Shown: positions 27,987-36,700 of the stretch, piece by piece
How the letters are laid out: the number at the start of each line of letters is the position of its first letter
Position numbering within the stretch: the stretch's first letter is position 1
DNA from: Ferrovibrio sp.
GTDB taxonomy: Bacteria > Pseudomonadota > Alphaproteobacteria > Ferrovibrionales > Ferrovibrionaceae
DNA: 64,000 nt
Assembly: GCF_025869515.1 (NCBI RefSeq)
Contig: NZ_JAOZVR010000119.1
Coordinates: forward strand, 54,177-118,176
Direction: 5' to 3'
Notes under the pieces: model-generated
Told to the model about the DNA's origin: nothing
The model's input: the letters and a program-made list of their open reading frames with translations, nothing else
The model's database searches: none
Made by a program: the position numbers and the translations under genes

Positions 27987-28616
27987 GGCAGATGCCGTCC
28001 CCTCGTCGCTGCCGACGCCAACCGCAAGTGCCATCCGTACAAGATGGGACAGGCTCTCGGCATTCAGCTTTTTCATCACATTGGCCCGGTGTATTTCCAC
28101 CGTCCGCGGGCTGATGCTCAACTGGAACGCGATGATCTTGTTCGGATGCCCAATCACCAGCAGACGCAGAACATCACGTTCCCGGGCCGTCAGCGAGGCA
28201 ACACGATTGCGGGCATCGGTCTGGTCGATCTGCCCCAAAGCCCCTGCCCTGGCGCTGTCCAGCGCGCGTCGGACCGCATCCTGCATGGCCGCCGTGGTGT
28301 ATGGTTTCTCGATGAAGTCGACGGCGCCGGCCTTCATGGCGCGTACGGCCAGCGGCACATCCGCATGGCCGGTTACTACGATGACAGGCAGATTCACTCC
28401 CTTGCTGCGTAGATGCTCGAGCAGGGTCATGCCATCCATGCCTGGCATGCGCAGATCGATGATCGCACAGGACACTTGGACCGGTGTGTAGCCGAGGAGA
28501 AAAGCTTCTGCTGAGGCAAAGGCGATGACATTCAGGCCCGTCGACATCAGCAATGCGCTCAGCGACTCGCGCACGGCCTCATCATCATCGACAATAAAGA
28601 CGGTCCCTTCACTCAT
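27969..28616 (-). CDS. fixJ: Response regulator FixJ
   Basis: A 215-residue NarL/FixJ-type regulator: receiver domain with phospho-acceptor Asp 54 (AIIDLRMPGMDG), then a LuxR-type HTH (LTARERDVLRLLVIGHPNKIIAFQLSISPRTVEIHRANVMKKL). ATG 28616 overlaps the fixL stop by eight bases, so FixL and FixJ are translationally coupled; the longer upstream frame lies in fixL. Phosphorylated FixJ activates micro-oxic genes, typically a fixK gene. Confidence 0.93.
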   Translation of the reverse strand: MSEGTVFIVDDDEAVRESLSALLMSTGLNVIAFASAEAFLLGYTPVQVSCAIIDLRMPGMDGMTLLEHLRSKGVNLPVIVVTGHADVPLAVRAMKAGAVDFIEKPYTTAAMQDAVRRALDSARAGALGQIDQTDARNRVASLTARERDVLRLLVIGHPNKIIAFQLSISPRTVEIHRANVMKKLNAESLSHLVRMALAVGVGSDEGTASALGESP

Positions 28617-29919
28617 TGACCGCATCTCCGGATACATGCGCCGGCAGGCGGAATTTGAAGATAGAACCGCCGCCCGGATTTGGTTCGGCCCAGAGATGTC
28701 CGTTATGCGCGGCAATGATCGACCGGCTGATGGACAGACCGATGCCCATGCCGTCCTTTTTGGTGCTGACAAATGCGGTGAAAAGCTTATCGGCAATGCC
28801 TGGTGCAATGCCTGGTCCGGTGTCGCGTACCGCGACCTCTTGCCCGCCATGATAACCGGAGGTCTGAATCAGCAATTCACGCCGCTCAGCATCGCGCAGG
28901 ACTTCGACGGCGTTGCGCACCAAGTTGACCACGACCTGCTGAATCTGAACCTTGTCGATACTGATCGGCGGCAACGTTTCGTCGAGATCGAACTGCACCT
29001 TGATCCCATCGATCCGGGCGCCAACGGTGGCCAGATTGCTGGCTTCGATGATGATTCGGTTGAGCTCTTCCTGACTCCGCTCTGCGGTGCCTTTTTCCAC
29101 GAAGTTGCGGAGCCGCCGGATAATCTGTCCGGCGCGTTCGGCCTGACTCACGGTCTTGCCGAGAAACTCGCTCACCTTGGACGGAACCGCGAGGCCGGAG
29201 ATTTCCAGCATCTGTCGCGCCGCTTCAGTGTAATTCATGATCGCCGTCAGCGGCTGATTGAGCTCATGCGCCAGCGAGGATGACAGTTCGCCCATGGCGC
29301 TCAGTCGCGAGATATGCACCAGTTCGGCAGTCAATTCGCGAACCTGCCGCGCAGAGTGATGGCGTTCTGTTGTATCCCGGATTACGCCGATGAAGCCGCG
29401 CTGACCGCTGCTGCGCATCTCGCCGATCGACAGGTCGATGGGAAATACCGTGCCATCCTTATGTCGGGCTTCGACCTCGCGCCCGGTACCGATGATTTTG
29501 GCCTTTCCGGTGGTGATGTAGTTGCGGAGGTAGCCGTCATGCTCGCCATGATAAGGCTGCGGCATCAGCATATTGACATTCCGCCCGATCACTTCGGCGG
29601 CGGCATATCCGAAGATACGTTCGGCCGCCCGGTTGAACATTTCGACACGCCCCTGGGTATCGATTGCGATAATTGCGTCATGGGCATTGTCGATGACGGC
29701 GCGGAAACGTTCGCCGGACTGCCGCTGTGCCCGGATGGCTTCGCGATAGGAGAATCCGACGGCCATCACCAGAACCAGCGTGATGACAAGAACAATCGCA
29801 GGCCCCTGCCATTCGTCGGTGATCTCAAAGATGGCAAAAGACAGGGCAAGGCCAGAGATCGCGAGGGTCGCGATGACGAAAACTTCCAGCCACCTAGCCA
29901 TTATAAACGGTCGCGTCAT
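28609..29919 (-). CDS. fixL: Oxygen-sensing histidine kinase FixL
   Basis: A 436-residue kinase. Two N-terminal membrane segments (about 11-30 and 39-57), a heme-PAS domain (about 70-185), and a HisKA/HATPase core with phospho-acceptor His 218 in LAHELNQPLTA and a C-terminal DTGPGIAPGIADKLF ATP-lid region. The heme-PAS signature is clear: PYHGEHDGYLRNY, with His 127 in the place of the heme-ligating His, and IIGTGREV with the conserved regulatory Arg. Low oxygen should activate autophosphorylation. ATG 29919 is used; ATG 29901 is possible. Confidence 0.93.
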   Translation of the reverse strand: MTRPFIMARWLEVFVIATLAISGLALSFAIFEITDEWQGPAIVLVITLVLVMAVGFSYREAIRAQRQSGERFRAVIDNAHDAIIAIDTQGRVEMFNRAAERIFGYAAAEVIGRNVNMLMPQPYHGEHDGYLRNYITTGKAKIIGTGREVEARHKDGTVFPIDLSIGEMRSSGQRGFIGVIRDTTERHHSARQVRELTAELVHISRLSAMGELSSSLAHELNQPLTAIMNYTEAARQMLEISGLAVPSKVSEFLGKTVSQAERAGQIIRRLRNFVEKGTAERSQEELNRIIIEASNLATVGARIDGIKVQFDLDETLPPISIDKVQIQQVVVNLVRNAVEVLRDAERRELLIQTSGYHGGQEVAVRDTGPGIAPGIADKLFTAFVSTKKDGMGIGLSISRSIIAAHNGHLWAEPNPGGGSIFKFRLPAHVSGDAVNE

Positions 29920-29956
29920 GAATCGGGCCTGAACATCCGGGATACGCTACTCGCTA

Positions 29957-29975
29957 TGCTATTGACTCGATAGCA
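29957..29975. repeat. Inverted repeat upstream of fixL
   Basis: TGCTAT-N7-ATAGCA, 38 bases before the fixL start. It could be an operator or a small hairpin. The rest of the 237-base gap to the next gene holds no recognised element. Confidence 0.35.
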
Positions 29976-30156
29976 ATTTGCGAAGGGGGATTCTGGGAGT
30001 ATTTTCCCGATTTGGCGAACCTGCCCGCCGGGCGAGCCATTTCCGCCCCATCTCTGTTCGAAGATTTTTTGGTTCACTGAGCAAAACCTTCAAACTGTCA
30101 CACAAACTCATCACTATTGCAGTGGCTGATTTCCTGCAGAGTGACAGGGTGTGTGG

Positions 30157-30369
30157 ATGCCGGGTAAAAACAGAAAGACGACCATTGTTGCGGTCAGCGA
30201 AGCAGATCTGCTCGCCTATTCCTCGGGGCTGCTGAAAAGCTACGGTAAATCCGCCCATGGCTATGCCCGCCGACGCGCTGTGGATTTAAAGAATTGCGGT
30301 GATATCGAAGGCGAAGCCGTATGGCAAAATCTCGCCGGGATACTCGAGCGCGAAGGCAATCGCAGCTAA
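30157..30369 (+). CDS. Small unknown protein (70 residues)
   Basis: A short basic protein starting at ATG 30157 with AGGG upstream. It has a compact helical pattern (EADLLAYSSGLLKSYGKSAHGYARRRAVDLKNCGDIEGEAVW) reminiscent of small alphaproteobacterial proteins containing GD-EG--VW. No signal peptide or membrane segment. It precedes the RMD1-family gene and is probably co-transcribed with it. Function unknown. Confidence 0.6.
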   Translation: MPGKNRKTTIVAVSEADLLAYSSGLLKSYGKSAHGYARRRAVDLKNCGDIEGEAVWQNLAGILEREGNRS

Positions 30370-30440
30370 AATCGCAATCACCCGATAATTCATTTCATCC
30401 CCCGGCCGCTGATCGGGCCGGGGTTGCCATTGGTTTTACC

Positions 30441-31241
30441 GTGACCAATTCCTCTTCTTCCCCACCGGCCTTTCAGCAGCGCCTGACGATCCGCGCCCTG
30501 TTGCTGGGTGAGCGTATCGATACGGCCGGACTCGAGCGTTCCGATACAATCTCGACAAATCCGTTCGCCTTTCGCATCGGTGGGCAAGGTATGGCAGTGT
30601 TCTTCCGCTACGGCGCGGTTGTTCTGGCCGGATTATCCCCGCTGGAGGAAGACGACCTGCTGCGTCAGCTCGCGCCCCGCATCAACGGCGCATTTCAGCC
30701 GGTCGAGGATGAAATTGCCACTGTGGTACTGCAGATCGAGGGCGACGACAGCATCCCGCCCGGCGGTCCGATGCAGTTGCGCGAACTCACGCCGGAGCGT
30801 TTCCTGATCATTGCCGATGCGATGGCCAAAAGCGTCGCCCTGGCCCATAACGAGCGTCAGCTCAGCGTGGTGTTCGATGTCATCGATCCGCTTGCCCGCG
30901 CCATGGCAGGAAACGGCAGGGTGCCCGGCAACCGCAAGCAGCTGCTGCGGTTGATAGGCGAAGCCCTGCTGGTCGAGCACCGCATGGCCGGCCGCGTCGC
31001 CGTGGAAGACAAGCCCGACGTACTGTGGGACCGGCCGGAGCTTGAGCGCCTGTTCAACCGCCTGCAGGACGAGTATGAGCTAACCGAGCGCGCAGCCGCC
31101 CTGTCGAACAAGCTGTCCGTGATCCAGGCCACCAGCCGGGCGCTGACCGACCTGATCGATGCCCAGCGCAGCCTGCGACTGGAAATGGCGATCGTGCTCT
31201 TGATTGTATTTGAGATCGCCCTCACCTTGGCGCATTGGTAA
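30441..31241 (+). CDS. RMD1/YagE (DUF155) family protein
   Basis: About 266 residues with the DUF155 pattern: FFRYGAVVLAGLSPLEEDDLL near the middle, ALLVEHRMAGRVAVEDKPDVLWDRPELERL and a C-terminal membrane anchor (MAIVLLIVFEIALTLAHW). Eukaryotic relatives (RMD1, RMD8, RMND1) are mitochondrial or membrane-anchored proteins. The start is uncertain: GTG 30441 gives the family length, while an ATG at 30321 would overlap the small gene upstream. Confidence 0.82.
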   Translation: MTNSSSSPPAFQQRLTIRALLLGERIDTAGLERSDTISTNPFAFRIGGQGMAVFFRYGAVVLAGLSPLEEDDLLRQLAPRINGAFQPVEDEIATVVLQIEGDDSIPPGGPMQLRELTPERFLIIADAMAKSVALAHNERQLSVVFDVIDPLARAMAGNGRVPGNRKQLLRLIGEALLVEHRMAGRVAVEDKPDVLWDRPELERLFNRLQDEYELTERAAALSNKLSVIQATSRALTDLIDAQRSLRLEMAIVLLIVFEIALTLAHW

Positions 31242-31278
31242 CCGGGCCTCCAGCCCGTCAAACGGAGCGGGTGACAGG

Positions 31279-32163
31279 ATGAGCGGACAGCCGACCTTTG
31301 CCGTCGCAGGCGGATTCCTCGGTGCTGCCGGCGGCACCGGCAAGACCGGTATCGCCATCGCCGGCATTCCCTTCGATATTGCCACCACCAACAGGCCAGG
31401 CGCTCGTTTCGGCCCTGAGGCAATCCGCCGTGCCAGCAAGATGCTGGTCGATGGCGATCATCCCACTCTGCGGCGCGACCTGACCAAGGGACTGACCGAT
31501 GCCGGCGATTTCGCCATAGCGCTGGGTGACGTACCGGCCAGCCTGGCGCTGATCGAACAGCAGGCCGCGCAATTCGCGCATCTCGTCACATTGGGCGGCG
31601 ATCATTCAATTGCCCTGCCGCTGCTGCGCGCTCTGCGCAAGCGGCTCGGTGGTCCGCTTGGACTGGTGCATTTCGACGCCCATGTCGATACCTGGCCGGA
31701 CAGTTTCGGACAGCCCTACGGCCACGGCTCATGCTTCTATCATGCCATCAACGAAGGCCTGGTCGATCCGCGCCGCATGATCCAGATCGGCATCCGTTCG
31801 CCGGTCCAGACCGACGTACTGGACTGGACACTGAGCCAGGGAGTCACCATCGTCAGCGCGCAGGATGTGCATGAGCGCGGCATCGAAGCAGTGGCCGCGC
31901 AGATTCGCCAGACTGTCGGCGAGGCGCCCAGCTATCTGAGTTTCGATATAGATGCGCTCGATCCTGCCTTCGCGCCCGGTACCGGCACGCCGGAGATCGG
32001 TGGACTTGCCACCTGGCAGGCACAGGCGTTGCTGCGACGGCTGGGTGGCCTGAACTTCGCCGGCATGGATATGGTGGAGGTGGCGCCCGCCTACGATCAC
32101 GCCGAACTGACGGCGCTGGCGGCGGCTACTCTCGTCTACGAGTATCTCGCGCTGCGCACCTAG
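31279..32163 (+). CDS. speB: Agmatinase / ureohydrolase
   Basis: A 294-residue binuclear-manganese ureohydrolase with the three metal motifs GGDHSIALP, FDAHVDTW and SFDIDALDPAFAPGTGTPE. Agmatinase turns agmatine into putrescine and urea; related guanidino-hydrolases cannot be excluded. The neighbouring ornithine-decarboxylase-type gene makes a polyamine role likely. ATG 31279 follows GGAGCGGGTGACAGG; the frame extension upstream is the end of the RMD1 gene. Confidence 0.88.
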   Translation: MSGQPTFAVAGGFLGAAGGTGKTGIAIAGIPFDIATTNRPGARFGPEAIRRASKMLVDGDHPTLRRDLTKGLTDAGDFAIALGDVPASLALIEQQAAQFAHLVTLGGDHSIALPLLRALRKRLGGPLGLVHFDAHVDTWPDSFGQPYGHGSCFYHAINEGLVDPRRMIQIGIRSPVQTDVLDWTLSQGVTIVSAQDVHERGIEAVAAQIRQTVGEAPSYLSFDIDALDPAFAPGTGTPEIGGLATWQAQALLRRLGGLNFAGMDMVEVAPAYDHAELTALAAATLVYEYLALRT

Positions 32164-32219
32164 AATTATGACATTTTGCCCGTAATCGAAATTTCCTCTT
32201 GCATCGCGGCGCATTTGGT

Positions 32220-32490
32220 TTAAATGCCTGCATCAAGACGCAGGTCGCACGTGCCCTAGGCCAATATCGGTCAAGCAACGACGCACGCGTCCTTTTCGGA
32301 GAGCCAGCCGCGTGGGCTGGCGCCTTGAAGGAGCTGACGATGTTGTTCAGGCACATTCGGAGCTTGGTTTAGCTCCCGGCTTGCCGATCCCAGGTGATGA
32401 CCCGCGCAAGCGGCGAGCCGGATTGGCAGCATTCCACCAAAATTCGCTTTACCCACCGTTTTCCAGCGGTGTGGTTTGACGTCTTGGAGG
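32220..32490 (+). ncRNA. Structured leader of the decarboxylase gene, candidate speF-type motif
   Basis: The 335 bases between speB and the decarboxylase contain no ordinary gene but several hairpins: CCTGC/GCAGG at 32227-32244, GACGC/GCGTC near 32279-32290 and the perfect 7-base stem at 32303-32321. They precede a strong Shine-Dalgarno and a 10-codon reading frame at 32340-32372. The known alphaproteobacterial speF motif lies before ornithine decarboxylase genes, and this leader fits that position and general layout. The assignment is from memory of the family, not a covariance search; edges are approximate. Confidence 0.55.
32340..32372 (+). CDS. Ten-residue upstream peptide MLFRHIRSLV
   Basis: ATG at 32340 is six bases after a perfect AAGGAG (32328-32333). 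The frame encodes MLFRHIRSLV and stops with TAG, 126 bases before the decarboxylase start. The strong ribosome site, placed immediately after the hairpin stack, suggests it is translated. The HIR triplet recalls the HIRR of the E. coli SpeFL ornithine-sensing arrest peptide; that parallel is inference. Confidence 0.5.
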   Translation: MLFRHIRSLV

Positions 32491-32498
32491 ATCTGCGG

Positions 32499-33728
32499 AT
32501 GACCGCGTCCAGCCTGCGTGTTGCCGTCACTCCGCTGCGCCGCGATCCGTCGCGACGACGCGGCGTTGCACCCCTGCCCTCGGTCGATGCCGTGGTCGCG
32601 TCGCTGCGCCCGGAAGAGCCGCTGCATTGCCTGCGTCCGGCCGCGATCACCGCGGCGGCGCGCTCCTTCGTCGAAGCTTTCGAGGGTCGCACGCTCTATG
32701 CCGTCAAATGCAATCCGGAACCGCGCGTGCTGTCGGCCTTGTGGCGCGGTGGCGTGAAGGCCTTCGACTGTGCCTCGCCGGCCGAGATCGCCGTGGTCCG
32801 GCACGTGTTGCCTGAGGCCACCATTCACTACATGCACCCGGTCAAAGCCCGTTCGGCTATCCGCACGGCCTGGCGGCAGCATGGCGTGCGCGATTTCGCC
32901 ATCGACAGCGAAGCCGAGCTGGAGAAAATCTTCGCCGAAACCGGTGCGACCAGCGATCTCGGCCTGATCGTCCGCATCGCGCTGCCCAAAGGCAAGGCGG
33001 CACTGGATCTCTCGGGCAAGTTCGGCATCGCCGCCGAAGCGGCGCCGGCGTTGCTATGTCGCGCCCGCGCGGCGGCGCAGCGCCTTGGTATTTCGTTCCA
33101 TGTCGGTTCGCAGTGCAGCGATCCGGCGATGTGGTCAGCCGCCATCGCGCGCGCTGGCGATATCGCTGTGGCGGCCGGCGTGAAGCTCGACATCCTGGAT
33201 GTTGGCGGTGGCTTTCCTGTCGCCTATCCGGGCGACGACCTGCCGCCGCTGGCCGCCTTCATGGCGGAGATCGACGCCGGCGCTGATGCGCTGCGCGAAC
33301 GTCTCGGTGCAGCGGCGCCGGAGCACATCTGGGCCGAGCCCGGCCGTGCGCTCGTGGCACAGGGTGCCTCTGTCGTCGTGCAGGTGCAGGCACGCCGCGA
33401 TAGCAGCCTGTACATCAATGACGGCGTCTATGGCAGCTTGGCCGATGCCGGCACGCTGGCCTGGCGGTTTCCGCTGCGCCTGCTGCGTGCCAGTACCGCG
33501 TCAGAACGCGTTTTCACGCTGTTCGGCCCGACCTGCGACAGCCTGGACCGCATGGATGGCGGCTTCAGCCTGCCCGCTGACGTGACCGAGGGCGACTGGA
33601 TCGAGATCGGCCAGCTTGGTGCCTATGGCGCCACGCTGCGCACGGCTTTCAACGGCTTCGATCGCGGCCAGTTGGTCGAGGTCAGCGACGCCCCGCTGCT
33701 GCGTACGCCGGGATATGCGGTGATCTGA
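32499..33728 (+). CDS. Type III PLP-dependent decarboxylase, ornithine/lysine decarboxylase-like
   Basis: A 409-residue fold-type III enzyme: Schiff-base Lys 70 in LYAVKCNPEP, the HVGSQCSD segment, the Gly-rich LDVGGGFPVAYPG phosphate site, EPGRALVAQG and catalytic Cys 346 in FGPTCDSLDRM. This is the eukaryotic-type ornithine (or ornithine/lysine) decarboxylase family giving putrescine or cadaverine. ATG 32499 has GGAGG eight bases upstream; an in-frame ATG at 32394 is rejected for lack of a site. It is preceded by the structured leader and lies next to agmatinase, giving two routes to putrescine. Confidence 0.9.
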   Translation: MTASSLRVAVTPLRRDPSRRRGVAPLPSVDAVVASLRPEEPLHCLRPAAITAAARSFVEAFEGRTLYAVKCNPEPRVLSALWRGGVKAFDCASPAEIAVVRHVLPEATIHYMHPVKARSAIRTAWRQHGVRDFAIDSEAELEKIFAETGATSDLGLIVRIALPKGKAALDLSGKFGIAAEAAPALLCRARAAAQRLGISFHVGSQCSDPAMWSAAIARAGDIAVAAGVKLDILDVGGGFPVAYPGDDLPPLAAFMAEIDAGADALRERLGAAAPEHIWAEPGRALVAQGASVVVQVQARRDSSLYINDGVYGSLADAGTLAWRFPLRLLRASTASERVFTLFGPTCDSLDRMDGGFSLPADVTEGDWIEIGQLGAYGATLRTAFNGFDRGQLVEVSDAPLLRTPGYAVI

Positions 33729-33735
33729 AAGGCCG

Positions 33736-33758
33736 GGGGCGCTGTGTTTCGGCGCCCC
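33736..33758. other. GC-rich hairpin between convergent genes
   Basis: GGGGCGC at 33736-33742 pairs with GCGCCCC at 33752-33758. No T tract follows on either side, so it is at best a weak transcription stop between the decarboxylase and the RTX gene. Confidence 0.4.
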
Positions 33759-33767
33759 TGCCATTCC

Positions 33768-36700
33768 TCAGGCCCAGGTCGTGGCAAACACAGAAGCCAG
33801 GTCACTTGCCGTCGTCGGATCAAGCACGAACTGGCCCATCGGCGGTGCGGTATAGAACGCCATCGCATCGACCAGAGCCTGTACATTGGCAGCAGACAGG
33901 CTATGGCTGCCGTCCATGGTCTGGATACTGTCGACCCGGCGGGTACTATCGGTATACCAATCCTTCAGTAGCACCGTACTGGACGCTTCTCCGATCACAT
34001 CGATCTGCAGGTCGTTACCGGTATGGCTGAACCATAGCTGGTCATACCCCACCCCGGTCATGAACTTGACGATATCGGTGGTGGTGGATGGATCCGAGAT
34101 ACCAGCCTGGACGATGCTGTCGACACCATCGCCCCGAGTAACTTGATAGAGATCGCCGCCGTCGCCGCCGTCCAGTGTGTCATTGCCGGTTCCGCCGATC
34201 AGCGTGTCATTCCCGGCCTCGCCAGTAAGGGTATCATTACCGCCACCGCCATCGAGACGATTGGCGCCAGTCGTGCCCTGCACGCCGTCGTCAAATGCCG
34301 TCAGAACGGCATTCTCAATGCTGGCCAATGTGTCGTTGAGTGCGGCGCCGCTACCATTGCCATTCAGCAGGCTGATCGCCACGTAGCTGTCCAGCCCGCT
34401 GTAGTCCACCGTGTCGATGCCCGAACCACCATCCATGCTGTCACCGCCGCCGCCGCCGATCAGCCAGTCATCGCCGCCTTCGCCGAACAGCTGGTCGGCC
34501 CCGGCGCCACCATCGAACCGGTTGGCGCTGTTGTCACCACGCGCGGTATCGTCGAAGGCAGACAGGATGATCGTCTCCACGCCGGAGAATGTATCGCCGG
34601 CAGCATAGCCACCGGCATTGTTGGCCAGCAAGTTAACCGCAACCATGCTGGTCGCTCCGCTGTAATCGACGGTGTCGGTATTGGCCCCGCCATTATAGGC
34701 ATCCGCACCGGCCCCACCGATCATCCAGTCATCGCCATTGCCGCCGGTCAGCGTATCGTTGCCGTCACCGCCGATCAGAATGTCGTTCCCGCCCTCGCCC
34801 AGCAGCGAGTCATTGCCAGCACCACCCTCAAGGCGGTTGGCACCAGCAGTACCCTGAACACTGTCGTCGAAAGCCGACAGGATAGCATTCTCGATGCCAT
34901 TGAAGGTGTCGCCCGCGGCATAGCCGCCGCCATTGCCAGCCTGCAGGCTGATCTGCAACGCTGCAGTCGCACTACTGTAGTCGGCCGTGTCGACACCATT
35001 GCCACCAACCATGGCATCGGCGCCCAGGCCGCCAATCAGGATGTCGTCGCCATCGCCGCCATTCAGCTGGTCATTACCCGCACCTCCGGACAAAGTGTTG
35101 GCATTGGCATCGCCAGTCAGGATATCGACGAAGGCAGAACCCGTCAGGTTCTCAATGCCAGTGAGCGTGTCGCCCGCCGCATCACCACCGGTATTGACCC
35201 CGGTGGCAAGATTGACCGTGACGCCTACAGCCGAACTGGCATAGCTGGCGGTATCGATGCCGCCGCCGCCATCCATGACGTCGGCGCCAGTCCCGCCTTC
35301 TATGATATTATTGCCGGTGTTGCCGGTCAGCGTATCGGCATTCGTCGAGCCGACGAGATTTTCAATGCTGGTATACGTATCGCCGGCTGCATCGCCGCCG
35401 GTTGCAATGCCGGTGTCCAGGTTGACCGTAACGGCAGCAGCAGAGCCCACATAGCTGGCCGTATCGCTGCCGTTGCCGCCATTCAGCGTATCGGTACCCG
35501 CGCCACCGATCAGGATATCGTCGCCATTCTCGCCCAGCAGCGTGTCATTGCCAGCACCGCCATCAAGACGGTTGGCGCCAGCGGTGCCCTGCACGCTGTC
35601 GTCAAACGCTGTCAGAACCGCATTCTCGATATTGGTGATCGTATCATAGAACGCCGCCCCGCTGCCGTTGCCATTCAGCAGGCTGATCGCGACATAGCTG
35701 GCGAACCCACTGTAATCCACCGTGTCGATGCCGTTGCCGCCATCCATCGTATCGCCGCCACCACCACCGATCAGCCAGTCATCGCCGCCCTCGCCCAGCA
35801 GCAGGTCTGCGCCAGCGCCACCATCGAGGCGGTTAGCATTATTGTCGCCCTGTGCGGTATCGTCGAAAGCCGTCAGGATCACATTTTCGATGCTGGTATA
35901 GATGTCACCGAAGGCATAGCCACTGGGCGAACCTGCCAGCAGGCTGATGAATGCAGCACTGGTGCCTTCGCTGTAGGAAACCGTATCAATTCCCGCCCCG
36001 CCATCCAGGGCATCCGCGCCCGCACCTCCGATCAGCAGATCGTCGCCATTACCGGCTGTCAGCGTATCGTTGCCATCGCCACCAATCAGGACATCGTTGC
36101 CGCCTTCGCCCAGCAACGTGTCATTGCCGGCGCCGCCCTCAAGGCGATTGTTGCTGGCGTTGCCCTGCACACTGTCATTGAACGCAGAGAGAATGGCATT
36201 CTCGATTCCGCTGAAGATGTCGCCTGCCGCATAACCACCGCCGTTGCCGGCCTGAAGACTGATCTGCAGAGCGCTGGTGGCCGTGCTGTAATCCACTGTG
36301 TCGATACCGTTGCCACCGACATGGCTGTCAGCGCCCAGGCCGCCGATCAGCCAGTCGTCCCCATCGCCGCCAGTCAGTGTGTCGTTGCCGGCACCGCCGT
36401 TCAGGATGTTATTGCCGGCATCACCCGTAAGGGTATCGACAAAGGCCGAGCCGGTAATATTCTCAATGCCGCTCAGCGTATCGCCTGCCGCATCGCCGCC
36501 CGAACCGGTTCCAGTGGCAAGGTTGACCGTGACGCCAGCCGAGGAAGCAGCGTAACTGACGGTATCGGTGTCGGCGCCGCCATCCAGCACATCCGCACCC
36601 GCTCCACCATCGATCAGGTCATTTCCATCAGCGCCGGACAGGGTATTGGCGCCAGTATTGCCCGTCAGTATGTCATTGAAGGATGACCCGGCCAGGTTCT

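Noticed and set aside
34143..36686. Long plus-strand frame of 847 codons opposite the RTX gene
   Set aside because: It is the complement of Gly/Asp/Asn-rich repeats, which rarely contain stops in that frame; there is no ribosome site, and its composition is a mirror of the repeats.
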